DNA of 64,000 nt from Mesorhizobium sp. AR02. Lineage in GTDB: Bacteria; Pseudomonadota; Alphaproteobacteria; Rhizobiales; Rhizobiaceae. The notes beneath the pieces were generated by a model. That model had not been told where the DNA came from. It saw only the letters and a program-made list of their open reading frames with translations, and ran no database searches. Location of the stretch: positions 7,274,001 to 7,338,000 of the forward strand of contig NZ_CP080531.1 in NCBI RefSeq assembly GCF_024746835.1, written 5' to 3'. Below, one piece after another: positions 26,006 through 34,986 of the stretch. The translations under genes were made by a program, and so were the position numbers. How positions within the stretch are numbered: the stretch's first letter is position 1; each line of letters starts with the position of its first letter.

Positions 26006-26560
26006 ATGACCTTGCACGGCGACACACTGAAGAACGCGATCGGCCAGACGCGGGACAAGTGGGGATGGTTTGTCGGTCTGGGCGTGTTGTTGCTGATCCT
26101 CGGCGGCATTGCCTTCGGCAATCTGTTCATCGCCACGGTGGCTTCCGTCTATGTCGTCGGCTGGCTGATGCTGGTGGCCGGCATCATCGAGATCATGCAT
26201 GCTTTCGGCGTCAAGACCTGGGGCCGCTTCTTCTACTGGCTGCTCAGCGGACTGCTCTACGCGGTCGCCGGATTTTTCGCTTTCGACAATCCGCTGCTGG
26301 CCTCGGCGGTGCTGACCTTCCTGCTGGCCGTTGCGCTCGTCGCTTCCGGCGCGCTGCGGGCCTGGGTCGGCTACAGCCATCGTCCGGAAAGCGGCTGGGG
26401 CTGGATCGTCGCGGCGGGTCTTATCAGCGTGCTTGCGGGCCTGATCATCGCCATGGGCTGGCCGGTCAACAGCCTGTGGGTGCTCGGATTGTTCCTGGCG
26501 ATCGACCTGATCTTCCAGGGCTGGACCTTCATCGCCGTCGGCCTGGCGCTGAAAAAGTAA
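26006..26560 (+). CDS. HdeD-like (DUF308) membrane protein
   Basis: The 184-aa protein contains six predicted transmembrane segments in three pairs (for example GWFVGLGVLLLILGGIAF and WFAFDN-type turns), matching the HdeD/DUF308 fold linked to acid resistance in enterics. A clear GGAGG sits 7 nt before the ATG at 26006, which fixes the start. The 164-nt gap to the MipA-like gene holds both divergent promoters. Biochemical function is unknown for the family. Confidence 0.85.
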   Translation: MTLHGDTLKNAIGQTRDKWGWFVGLGVLLLILGGIAFGNLFIATVASVYVVGWLMLVAGIIEIMHAFGVKTWGRFFYWLLSGLLYAVAGFFAFDNPLLASAVLTFLLAVALVASGALRAWVGYSHRPESGWGWIVAAGLISVLAGLIIAMGWPVNSLWVLGLFLAIDLIFQGWTFIAVGLALKK

Positions 26561-26561
26561 G

Positions 26562-27542
26562 TCAGAATGCAATGGCGGCGTCGAGCTGCGAAAGCGGCTT
26601 GACGCCGGCAAGCAGCGCCCTCGCCTCGGCTTCGTCGCGCTTCATCTGCATGACCAGCGCATCGAGCCCGTCGAATTTGATCTCGCTGCGCAGGAAGCCG
26701 AAGAACGAGACCTGGCAGGTCTCGCCGTAGAGATCGCCGGAAAAATCGAAGACGAAGGTTTCCAGCAGCGGTGCGCCATTGTCGTCGACGGTCGGGCGGC
26801 GGCCGAAGCTGGCGACGCCGTCATGCAGCGTGCCGTCGGCGCGCCGAAAGCGGACGGCATAGATGCCCTCCTTGAGGGTGGCTTCCGCGGGAAGCCTCAT
26901 ATTCGCCGTGGGAAAGCCGAGCGTTCGTCCAAGCTGCTGGCCGCCGACGACCTCGCTTTCCACCGTGAAGCGATAGCCGAGCAGACCGGCGGCCTCGGCC
27001 ACCTCGCCATCGCAGAGCAGAGCCCGGATCCGGCTTGACGAAACCACCTCGGCGCCCTCGTCGCGAAAAGCGTCGACAAGCGTGACGCCGAAGCCATGGC
27101 GTTCGCCGGCTGCCATCAGATAGGCCGGTCCGCCCTGGCGGTCCTTGCCGAAATGGAAATCGAAACCGGTCACGGCGTGGGTGATGCCAAGTGTCCTCTC
27201 CAGCACGTTGGTGACGAAAGCTTCCGCCGACTGCGAGGCGAAGTCGCGTGTAAACGGCTGCTCGACGAGTGCGGCAAAGCCCAGCAAAGACAGCAGCCGC
27301 GCCTTCATCGACGGCGGCGTCAGCACGAACAGCGGTATGTCAGGCCTGAAGACCTTTCGCGGGTGCGGTTCGAAGCTCAGCACCAGGGCCGGCACGTCAC
27401 GCCGCACAGCCTCGGCCAACGCCCGTTCGAGCACCGCCTGATGGCCACGGTGGACGCCATCGAAATTGCCGATCGCGACAACGCCGCCACGCAGATCGGC
27501 GGGCAGCGGCGAGGTTGCCGAGAGATGCTGGAAGGCTACCAT
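26562..27542 (-). CDS. ribF: Bifunctional riboflavin kinase/FAD synthetase
   Basis: The 326-aa enzyme makes FMN from riboflavin and FAD from FMN. The N-terminal FAD synthetase nucleotidyltransferase domain has GNFDGVHRGHQAVL (HxGH-like) and a later SSSRIRALL motif. The C-terminal riboflavin kinase domain has GRTLGFPTANM. The ATG at 27542 is chosen; a GTG two codons earlier would abut the upstream stop. It lies directly downstream of the HAD hydrolase gene with a gap of a few nt. Confidence 0.95.
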   Translation of the reverse strand: MVAFQHLSATSPLPADLRGGVVAIGNFDGVHRGHQAVLERALAEAVRRDVPALVLSFEPHPRKVFRPDIPLFVLTPPSMKARLLSLLGFAALVEQPFTRDFASQSAEAFVTNVLERTLGITHAVTGFDFHFGKDRQGGPAYLMAAGERHGFGVTLVDAFRDEGAEVVSSSRIRALLCDGEVAEAAGLLGYRFTVESEVVGGQQLGRTLGFPTANMRLPAEATLKEGIYAVRFRRADGTLHDGVASFGRRPTVDDNGAPLLETFVFDFSGDLYGETCQVSFFGFLRSEIKFDGLDALVMQMKRDEAEARALLAGVKPLSQLDAAIAF

Positions 27543-27548
27543 TGACAC

Positions 27549-28409
27549 CTACTGCAGTCTGACCATGACGGCCACCGGACGATAGCCGTGCCGTTCCAGG
27601 AAGAGCCCGAGCTTTGCCGGATCTGGCCGGGATGCATCGCCATAGTCACGGGCATGAATGCCGCCAGAGATATAGAGAACGTCGAAACCATTGTCCGCCG
27701 CGCCCTTCACGTCGGTCATCATCCCGTCGCCGATGGCCAATATCTGAGAACGCTCAACCGGCCGGCCAAGCACCTCCGCCACCTCCTTCATCGCCACGTC
27801 ATAGACAGGCGCATAGGGCTTTCCCGCGATCAGCGTGCGGCCGCCAAACTGGGCATAGTCGCGCGCCAGGGCGCCGGCGCACCAGATGATCCGTTCGCCG
27901 CGCTCCACCATGATATCGGGATTGGCGCAGATGAATGGCAGGTTCCTGGCCCGCAATCGGCGCAAAAGGTCCGCATAATCCTGAGGCTTCTCGACCTCGT
28001 CGTTGAACAGCCCGGTGCAGACAACGCCGGCGGCTTCGAATTCCTCGACGAGATCGACATCGAGGCCGTCATAGAGGGTCAGATCGCGGTCGGCGCCGAT
28101 GTGAAAGACCTTGCGTGGGCCCTCCGCGATCAGGTCACGGGTCACGTCGCCCGAGGTCACCACACGGTCGTAGGCTGACGGCGGAACGCCGATTGCGCTC
28201 ATCTGAGCCACGACATCGGCGCTGCGGCGGGGCGAATTGGTGATCAGGACAACGGGGATACCGGCTGCCCTCGCCCTGGCCAGCGCCGCCGCGGCCGCCG
28301 GAAAATGCCATTCGCCATTGTGCACCACGCCCCAGACATCGCAAAGAATTGCAGAATAGGCCTTCGAGACGTCTTCGAGCGCGTCGACGATTTCAGGCGA
28401 ATCCGCCAT
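27549..28409 (-). CDS. TIGR01459 family HAD-type hydrolase
   Basis: The 286-aa protein is a class IIA HAD phosphatase. Motif I is CDVWGVVHNG (nucleophile Asp), motif II is LITNSPRR, and motif IV is LAIGDGMMTDVKGA. The family is conserved next to ribF in alphaproteobacteria, though no substrate has been assigned. The ATG at 28409 follows AAGGAAACGGC, an acceptable ribosome-binding site. Coupling to ribF suggests a flavin- or sugar-phosphate-related task, which is inference only. Confidence 0.88.
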   Translation of the reverse strand: MADSPEIVDALEDVSKAYSAILCDVWGVVHNGEWHFPAAAAALARARAAGIPVVLITNSPRRSADVVAQMSAIGVPPSAYDRVVTSGDVTRDLIAEGPRKVFHIGADRDLTLYDGLDVDLVEEFEAAGVVCTGLFNDEVEKPQDYADLLRRLRARNLPFICANPDIMVERGERIIWCAGALARDYAQFGGRTLIAGKPYAPVYDVAMKEVAEVLGRPVERSQILAIGDGMMTDVKGAADNGFDVLYISGGIHARDYGDASRPDPAKLGLFLERHGYRPVAVMVRLQ

Positions 28410-28708
28410 GCCGTTTCCTTCAATATGCGCGTTGCGAGTGCCGCGCGGCCGACGGTTCGCCGCAGCGGATTCGAATTATCCGAACCGATCCATGCTGTCA
28501 CCAGCTTTCACCTGGAGATCGACGCGAAGGCGTCCCTGTCCACCCGATCGGCGCCATGTGTCGGCGCCAAAAGCCGCGACTGGACAGCGTTTGGTTAACG
28601 GGCGTTGAAGGGGCAGCTCGATCTTGGACATATTACGGCAACCTGAAATTTAACGATTTATGACACGGTCCTCACCAACAATTGATTTGGCGGGGGTGAT
28701 TCAAGGCA

Positions 28709-30661
28709 ATGATCCGGAGATTCGGAAGCGATCGGCGTGGCAATTATGCGCTGATGACCGTCCTCGCCATGGTACCACTCATGGGTGGCCTGGCGCTTGG
28801 CGTCGACTATACGGAAATGGTGCGTCAGCGACAGAACACCTTGAACGCCCTGGACGCCGCCGGTATCGCCACCGCCCAGCAGATCGTCGCTGGTGCCAGC
28901 GACGCCGACGCCAAGGCCTACGCCAAGAATTTCTTCGAAGCCAATCTCATGCATATCGATCCGGCCAACACCTCGCTGGCTGTGACGCTGCCCAACAACA
29001 ACACCGGCGGCGGCACCTTAAAGCTTTGCGGCACACTGACCTACAAGCCCTACTTCCAGCCGACGGCGAGAATACTGCTGGGCGGCAGCGCCGGCGTCAC
29101 CGACATCGCCTTCAACACATGCTCCGAAGTCCGCCTGAAGAATACGCTGGAAGTGTCCCTGGTGCTCGACAATTCCGGCTCGATGACCGACCTCGGCAAG
29201 GGTTCCAACAAGGTGCGGTTCGATCTTCTCAAGGATGCCGCCAAGCAACTGGTGGACCAGTTGGCCGGCCAGGCGCAGATGATGAAGCAGGTCACCAAAC
29301 CGGTCCAGTTCAGCCTGGTTCCCTTCGCCGCTTCCGTCAATGTCGGCCCTGACAACGCCTCGGCGTCCTGGATGGACACCACCGGGATTTCGCCGATCCA
29401 TCATGAGAATTTCGACTGGGCGAGCATGAGTTCGACCTATTCGTCCACCAAGTACGCGCAGAACATTGCCGGCGTCTGGTACGCCAAAGGCAGCGGCTGG
29501 GACGCGACCCAGAAAGACCTGCCGCTGACGCGTTTCTCCATCTACAATCAGATGAAGCGCACGGCGACGGCCACCTATGTCGCGCAATTCAGATGCACCG
29601 CTACCTATTCCAACGGCTCATGCAGAACTTGGCAAAGCGGCTACAACTACACCTACGGAAACGTCGCTTCCTGGGGCGGCTGTGTCGAGTCACGGCCCTA
29701 TCCCTACAACATCAACGACACCGCGGCGGCGACCGGGACGCCTGCGACGATGTTCGTGCCGATGTTCGCACCCGATGAAACTGACCTCACCGACAACAAC
29801 AACCCGGCTCGTCCCGCCAACAACAATTGGCTTACCGATGTGTCGACGGGCACGAGCGCAGTACGTCAGCGCTTCATGCCGAAATATTTTACCGATCCGG
29901 GCACCACGGTTACTCCAGCCTATGGCATGGATGCCGGCCCGAACACGAGTTGCAGCACCACGGCGATCACGCCGCTGACCGACGTTTCCACGACAGCTGG
30001 CGCGACCGCGGTGAAGGCGGCGATCGACGCCATGGCCGCTGACGGCGCCACCAATGTGCCGGAAGGCATGGCCTGGGGCTGGAGGACCCTTTCCAGCACT
30101 GCCCCGTTCACCGAGGGCAGGGCCGAGACGGAAAGAGGCAACGACAAAGTCCTGATCGTCCTGACCGATGGTGCGAACACGTATTACACACCTACGTCAG
30201 TGACGGCCCAGACCTACTCTGGAACCAACTGGGCCTACGGCGGCAACGATCTGGCGGGCAGCAAAGCCATCTATTCGGCGCTCGGCTACATCTTGCCTTT
30301 CAGCAGCGCTTACACCTATGGCCGGCTGTTCCTTGGCACCAGCAATAGTGTCACCAAGACCGACTATTCCAACGCCAATTACACCAAGGCGATGAACGAG
30401 TATTTCACCACGCTGTGCAACAACGCCAAAGCCGCCAACATCATGGTCATGACCATTGCGCTTGACCTGGATGCGACCAAGACCGCGGAAAAAACACAGA
30501 TGGATGCGCTGAAGGCCTGCTCTTCGGATTCCCGCTTCAGCAAGGACCCAACCGACCCGAGCAAGCCGATGAAACTGTTCTGGAATTCGACCGGGGCAAC
30601 GCTGTCCGACGACTTCAAGGCGATCGGCAACGAGCTGTCCAACCTGCGCATCGTCAGCTGA
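28709..30661 (+). CDS. TadG-like protein with von Willebrand factor A domain, copy 1
   Basis: The 650-aa protein begins with a TadE/TadG-type anchor: RRGNYALMTVLAMVPLMGG followed by a hydrophobic stretch (residues 8-32) and a Glu five residues beyond, as in Flp pilus pseudopilins. A VWA domain follows with the MIDAS motif LVLDNSGSM (Asp154, Ser156, Ser158) and the strand VLIVLTDGANTYY. It is expected to be secreted or inner-membrane tethered. A rho-independent terminator follows, then a paralogue. No other tad genes are adjacent. Confidence 0.85.
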   Translation: MIRRFGSDRRGNYALMTVLAMVPLMGGLALGVDYTEMVRQRQNTLNALDAAGIATAQQIVAGASDADAKAYAKNFFEANLMHIDPANTSLAVTLPNNNTGGGTLKLCGTLTYKPYFQPTARILLGGSAGVTDIAFNTCSEVRLKNTLEVSLVLDNSGSMTDLGKGSNKVRFDLLKDAAKQLVDQLAGQAQMMKQVTKPVQFSLVPFAASVNVGPDNASASWMDTTGISPIHHENFDWASMSSTYSSTKYAQNIAGVWYAKGSGWDATQKDLPLTRFSIYNQMKRTATATYVAQFRCTATYSNGSCRTWQSGYNYTYGNVASWGGCVESRPYPYNINDTAAATGTPATMFVPMFAPDETDLTDNNNPARPANNNWLTDVSTGTSAVRQRFMPKYFTDPGTTVTPAYGMDAGPNTSCSTTAITPLTDVSTTAGATAVKAAIDAMAADGATNVPEGMAWGWRTLSSTAPFTEGRAETERGNDKVLIVLTDGANTYYTPTSVTAQTYSGTNWAYGGNDLAGSKAIYSALGYILPFSSAYTYGRLFLGTSNSVTKTDYSNANYTKAMNEYFTTLCNNAKAANIMVMTIALDLDATKTAEKTQMDALKACSSDSRFSKDPTDPSKPMKLFWNSTGATLSDDFKAIGNELSNLRIVS

Positions 30662-30682
30662 TCCACCGATCTCGCCTATGAA

Positions 30683-30711
30683 CGCCCTGCCTCGGCAGGG
30701 CGTTTTGTTTT
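30683..30711 (+). terminator. Rho-independent terminator after TadG-like copy 1
   Basis: A GC-rich stem, CGCCCTG(CC)...(GG)CAGGGCG, with a minimal loop is followed by TTTTGTTTT. It lies 22 nt after the stop of the first TadG-like gene, so the second copy must have its own promoter in 30712-30859. Confidence 0.88.
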
Positions 30712-30859
30712 GAACCGCATCGCGGCCGCTGCCCTTGCATTGGTTAGCGGTTGGTGAAGCGCCAGCCAAGCAATAGAGCGGTTTCCCAAACCCGTCCTTC
30801 AGCGTTTTGTGGAAAGCTGGCGCCGATCGAGAATCCGCCGGCGGGGGCCGCTGCAAGAC

Positions 30860-32845
30860 ATGCATGAACTTTGGCGCCAGTTCCGCCGCGACAGACGTGG
30901 CAACTATGCTCTTATGACTGCTGTGGCGATGGTGCCGCTGATGGGCGGCCTGGCGATTGCGGTCGACTTCACGGAAATGAACCGTGAAAAGCAGATGGTG
31001 ACGAATGCACTCGACGCCGCCAACTTCGCCACGGCGCGACGGCTGACGGAAGGCGCGACCGACGACCAGTTGAGAGCCTATGCGCTCGACTTCTTCAATG
31101 CCAACCTGAACGATATCGATCCGGCCAGCGCGACGCTCAACGTCACCTTGCCGAGCAACACCAGCGGCGGCGGCCTGCTCACGATGACGGCGCAGCTTGC
31201 CTACAAGCCCTATTTCTATCCGGCCTTCGCCCAGCTCGTCGGTAAATCCGCAACCGATGCGAACCAAAGGATCAACTTCAACGTCACCTCCCAGGTGCGG
31301 CTGAAGAACACGCTGGAAGTTGCCCTGGTGCTCGACAATTCCGGATCGATGACCATGCTCGGCACGGGGTCGGGACAAAAGCGCATCGATCTTCTCAAGA
31401 CCGCGTCCAAGCAGTTGGTCGACACGCTGGCCCAGCAGGCGGTCATGATCAAACAGGTCGACAAACCGGTGCAATTCGGACTGGTGCCCTTTGCCGCTTC
31501 GGTCAATGTCGGCCCCAGCAATGGCAACGCATCCTGGATGGACACCGAGGGCCTGTCGCCGGTGTCGAACGAGAATTTCGACTGGTCGACGCTGAACGCC
31601 GCCAACAAATACGCGCAGCAGACCAACGGCATCTGGTACAAGCGCGGCACAGGTTGGGGCAGCGAAGAAGGCCAGATGCTGACCCGGTTTTCACTCTACC
31701 GGGACATGAAGGTCGTCACCAACCACCAGCGTGTCGTCAACAGCAAGCGCGTGGTTTGCGACGCATACAATTCGAACAACACCTGCAAAAGCAGCCACGA
31801 CGAGTATGACTACATCGATTCCTACGGCCCGTTCGCCAGCTGGCAGGGCTGCGTGGAGGCCCGGCCCTACCCCTACAATGTCAACGACACCCCGCCGTCA
31901 GGCGGCTCGGCCAACACCGGCATAGGTGTCGGCGATCCGGCAACGATGTTCGTGCCCATGTTCGCCCCCGACGAGCCCGGCAATCACTGGAAGCTCACCC
32001 AGAACCCCAACGAGGCCGCACCGGTGACCTACGGGGCGGTGAACAGCTGGTGGAATGACGATCCTTCGAGCAGCACCGGCCAATCACGGCTGCGCAACAT
32101 GGCCAAATATTTCCAGCCGCGGCCGATCGATGCGCCGGCTCTGCCCACTGGCAACGGCCCGAACTACAGCTGCACCACCGGTCCAATCACACCGCTGACC
32201 GACGTCAGCGTCGCCGATGGGCAAACCGCAATCAAAGCCGCGATCGACCTGATGCAGCCGAATGGCGGCACCAATGTTCCCGAGGGCCTGGCGTGGGGCT
32301 GGCGGGTCGTTTCAAGCGGCGAACCGTTCACGCAAGGGCGCCCGGAAACGGAAAAAGGCAACGACAAGGTGGTGATCGTGCTGACCGACGGCGAGAACAC
32401 CTACTATACGCCGTCCTCGCTGGGTTATTCAGATCCCGCCAACTCGAAATCGACCTATGCGTCCTACGGCTACCTCAACCCCGGCTACAACGGCACCTCG
32501 GTCGGCCGCATGTTCATGGGCACGTCAAGCGCCATCGGTCAGTTCGATTATTCGAACGGCAATTACACCAATGCGCTCAACGAGCAGATGGCAACGCTTT
32601 GCAACAACGCAAAGGCTGCCAACATCCTGGTGATGACGGTGGCACTCGACCTGTCGACAACCAAGGCCAGCGACAAGCTGGCGATCGATGCGTTGAAATC
32701 CTGCTCGTCGGACTCGCGCTTCCGCAAGGATCCGACGGATCCGAGCAAGCCGGCGAAGCTGTTCTGGAATGCGACCGGCGCCAGCCTGTCGAACGATTTC
32801 AAGGAAATCGGCAACGAACTGTCGAACCTGCGGGTGGTCGGCTAA
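30860..32845 (+). CDS. TadG-like protein with von Willebrand factor A domain, copy 2
   Basis: The 661-aa paralogue shares the anchor (RRDRRGNYALMTAVAMVPLM), the MIDAS motif LVLDNSGSMTMLG and the closing KDPTDPSKPAKLFWNATGA with copy 1. It differs mainly in the middle region, around the Cys-containing loops (VVCDAYNSNNTCKSSHDEYD). The ATG at 30860 is used because upstream in-frame residues are Arg-rich and unlike copy 1. The pair is a tandem duplication that has clearly diverged. The role could be adhesion or Flp-type surface assembly. Confidence 0.85.
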   Translation: MHELWRQFRRDRRGNYALMTAVAMVPLMGGLAIAVDFTEMNREKQMVTNALDAANFATARRLTEGATDDQLRAYALDFFNANLNDIDPASATLNVTLPSNTSGGGLLTMTAQLAYKPYFYPAFAQLVGKSATDANQRINFNVTSQVRLKNTLEVALVLDNSGSMTMLGTGSGQKRIDLLKTASKQLVDTLAQQAVMIKQVDKPVQFGLVPFAASVNVGPSNGNASWMDTEGLSPVSNENFDWSTLNAANKYAQQTNGIWYKRGTGWGSEEGQMLTRFSLYRDMKVVTNHQRVVNSKRVVCDAYNSNNTCKSSHDEYDYIDSYGPFASWQGCVEARPYPYNVNDTPPSGGSANTGIGVGDPATMFVPMFAPDEPGNHWKLTQNPNEAAPVTYGAVNSWWNDDPSSSTGQSRLRNMAKYFQPRPIDAPALPTGNGPNYSCTTGPITPLTDVSVADGQTAIKAAIDLMQPNGGTNVPEGLAWGWRVVSSGEPFTQGRPETEKGNDKVVIVLTDGENTYYTPSSLGYSDPANSKSTYASYGYLNPGYNGTSVGRMFMGTSSAIGQFDYSNGNYTNALNEQMATLCNNAKAANILVMTVALDLSTTKASDKLAIDALKSCSSDSRFRKDPTDPSKPAKLFWNATGASLSNDFKEIGNELSNLRVVG

Positions 32846-32884
32846 AGCGCGTCGCATCGAAACGGATTCATGCGACGCGCTTTA
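32843..32884. repeat. Palindrome overlapping the TadG-like stop codon
   Basis: Arms of 15 nt, TAAAGCGCGTCGCAT and ATGCGACGCGCTTTA, flank a 12-nt loop. The TAA stop of the second TadG-like gene is the first three bases. It resembles a common rhizobial dispersed palindrome and may also act as a transcript-end hairpin. Confidence 0.8.
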
Positions 32885-32897
32885 GGTCCTTGTTTCT

Positions 32898-32945
32898 ATG
32901 CATGTCGTTCTCCCAAAACCGAGGTCACTTTTGGGCGACATGCAT
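32898..32945. repeat. Palindromic intergenic repeat
   Basis: The inverted repeat runs from ATGCATGTCGTTCTCCCAAAA to CACTTTTGGGCGACATGCAT. It is the same family as the tandem pair at 21621-21751. Confidence 0.8.
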
Positions 32946-33065
32946 GAACCGCTCCTCTGGCGCAACGCCTGGCGCCGCCAAGCCCTTGCGGGCGCCTGCC
33001 GTGACAGGCACATATTGGTCGCTCGCGAGATCGCGCATCCATCGCGGCACGCTTGGGGACGAACA

Positions 33066-33698
33066 ATGCCCGATATCGCCAACCATCTCGCCTTCGCGCT
33101 GGTCTGCCTCGGCATGGTGCTGACGCCAGGGCCGAACATGATCTACCTGATCTCGCGCTCGCTGTCGCAAGGGCCGAAGGCTGGACTGATCTCGCTTGGC
33201 GGGGTCGCGGTCGGCTTCCTGTTCTATGTGGTGTCGGCGGCGTTCGGCATCACCGCACTGCTGCTTGCCGTGCCCTTCGCCTATGATGCGCTGCGCTTTG
33301 CCGGCGTGCTCTATCTCTTGTGGTTGGCCTGGCAGGCCGTGAAGCCTGGCGGGCGTTCGCCGTTCCAGGTGCGTGACCTGCCGAAAGACAGGCCGCGCAA
33401 GCTGTTCGCCATGGGGCTGATGACCAATCTGCTCAATCCGAAGGTGGCGGTGCTCTATCTGTCGCTGCTGCCGCAATTCATCAGCATCGGCAAAGGCCAT
33501 GTCCTGTCGCAGCTGCTGGTTCTGGGCGCGACGCAGATCACGATCAGCCTGACCGTCAATGCCATCATCGCGGTTACGGCCGGGTCGATCGCCACCTTCC
33601 TTGCCGGACGGCCATTGTGGCTGGTCATCCAGCGCTGGATGATGGGAGGCGTGCTGACGGCGCTGGCGCTGAAGATGGCGACCGACGCGCAGCGCTGA
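33066..33698 (+). CDS. LysE/RhtB family translocator
   Basis: The 210-aa inner-membrane protein has about six transmembrane segments and the family start MVLTPGPNMIYLISRSLSQG (the TPGP motif). It is a proton-driven exporter of amino acids or related metabolites; homoserine/threonine exporters are the closest well-studied relatives. I start at the ATG at 33066, which precedes the first hydrophobic segment; the open frame upstream crosses a palindromic repeat. The substrate is not predictable. Confidence 0.85.
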   Translation: MPDIANHLAFALVCLGMVLTPGPNMIYLISRSLSQGPKAGLISLGGVAVGFLFYVVSAAFGITALLLAVPFAYDALRFAGVLYLLWLAWQAVKPGGRSPFQVRDLPKDRPRKLFAMGLMTNLLNPKVAVLYLSLLPQFISIGKGHVLSQLLVLGATQITISLTVNAIIAVTAGSIATFLAGRPLWLVIQRWMMGGVLTALALKMATDAQR

Positions 33699-33709
33699 GC
33701 CCCTCCGGC

Positions 33710-33756
33710 AGAGCATGATCCCAAAACCGGTTCCCACTTTTGGGGATTGATGCTCT
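33710..33756. repeat. Palindromic intergenic repeat
   Basis: The inverted repeat runs from AGAGCATGATCCCAAAACCGG to CACTTTTGGGGATTGATGCTCT between two converging genes. This is the widespread rhizobial GCATGATC palindrome. It could serve as a bidirectional hairpin. Confidence 0.8.
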
Positions 33757-33759
33757 GGT

Positions 33760-34584
33760 CTACATCGGCCGGCGGATCGGCCGGATCTGCGCCGGCTCGA
33801 TCACCTTGCGGTAGAGATGCCAGGTGGCATGGCCCAGGATCGGCATGACCACCGCCAGCCCGGCAAACAGCGGGATGGAGCCGATCACCAGAAGCACGGC
33901 GACCAGCAGCCCCCACAGCGCCATCTGCAGCGGGTTTGCCATCACCGCGCGGGCCGAGGTCTCGATTGCCGAGACGGCACCGACATCACGGTCGAGCATC
34001 AGCGGAAAGGCGATCACCGTTGTGGCCAGCACCACCACGGCAAAGACGAAACCGGCCGCATTGCCAAGCAGAATCAAGGTCCAGCCCTTGCCGGTCGTCA
34101 GCACGTCGCGGACAAAGGCGCCGATCGAGGCCGGCGGCTGCTCGCCGAACAGGCTGGTGTAGATCGATTGCGCGGTGAACAGCCACAACAGGAACAGCAC
34201 AAACAGCATGATGCCGATGACCGCGATCGACGGCAGCGCCGGGGAACGGCGCACATCCAGTGCATGGCGCCAATCTGTGTTTATGCCGAGCTCGCGCCGG
34301 CGGCTGATTTCGTAAAGCCCGATCGCGGCAAAAGGCCCGACCAGGGCAAAGCCCGACATCAAGGGATAGACAAGCTGGATGGCATTGGAGCCCGACGTCC
34401 ACTGCGTCAGGATCAGGCCGACGATCGGATAGATCAAACACAGAAACACATAGTGGGACGGTTTTGCCCAGAAATCCTCGGCGCCGAGCCTGAGCGCGTC
34501 CCAGAGATCCGTCGTGGTGATGCGGCGCACCGTGGGCTGCACATGCATCCCATACGCGTCCGCCATGACATGAAAGCCGGCCAT
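33760..34584 (-). CDS. DUF2189 integral membrane protein
   Basis: The 274-aa protein has about six hydrophobic segments and the DUF2189 layout: a short cytosolic start with RRITTTDLWDALRLGAEDFW, paired helices, then a conserved GLYEISRRRE loop. Its function is unknown. A GGGAGG lies 6 nt before the ATG at 34584, which is preferred over an ATG at 34590 that has no spacing. The 396-nt stretch from 34591 to MgtE holds only a short Arg/Leu-rich - strand open frame, which I do not support as a gene. Confidence 0.82.
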   Translation of the reverse strand: MAGFHVMADAYGMHVQPTVRRITTTDLWDALRLGAEDFWAKPSHYVFLCLIYPIVGLILTQWTSGSNAIQLVYPLMSGFALVGPFAAIGLYEISRRRELGINTDWRHALDVRRSPALPSIAVIGIMLFVLFLLWLFTAQSIYTSLFGEQPPASIGAFVRDVLTTGKGWTLILLGNAAGFVFAVVVLATTVIAFPLMLDRDVGAVSAIETSARAVMANPLQMALWGLLVAVLLVIGSIPLFAGLAVVMPILGHATWHLYRKVIEPAQIRPIRRPM

Positions 34585-34986
34585 AACCATCCTCCCGTGT
34601 GTCGGGGGCGGTCACCGCCGTGAGGCCGCCCGTAGCTGCCACTTCAAGAACGATGGCATGATAGCCCATTTGCCGGCGATTGTCTTAACGTTCGTCCGCT
34701 ACCTCATCCGTCCCTATCGGCGCACCGATTGTGATAGCTGCGGCGCAGCAGCCTGATGCCGGCACGATCCAGGCGGGACGAAATCCACAGAGCACACCGC
34801 AGGCCTCTTCGGCCGACCATGCCGCGCCAATAGCTTCTGGCCGCAGTGCGCAGGAGACTGTGGCTAACCATAAGAAGGGCTCGCGAAAGCCGCAGGCAGA
34901 GCCGCTCGTATAGCGCGGAATTCACAGCGGAAAGACCAATCATTGTTGCCCCCCGCTCCAAAGAATCGCGCCGACCTGTACTGAAG

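Noticed and set aside
30197..31474. A 425-codon - strand open frame across both TadG-like genes
   Set aside because: It crosses the terminator and the end of one gene into the next on the opposite strand; the TadG-like frames have recognised VWA and anchor motifs.
34704..34943. A short Arg/Leu-rich - strand frame between DUF2189 and mgtE
   Set aside because: It has no ribosome-binding site, no domain and the composition expected of a random open frame.
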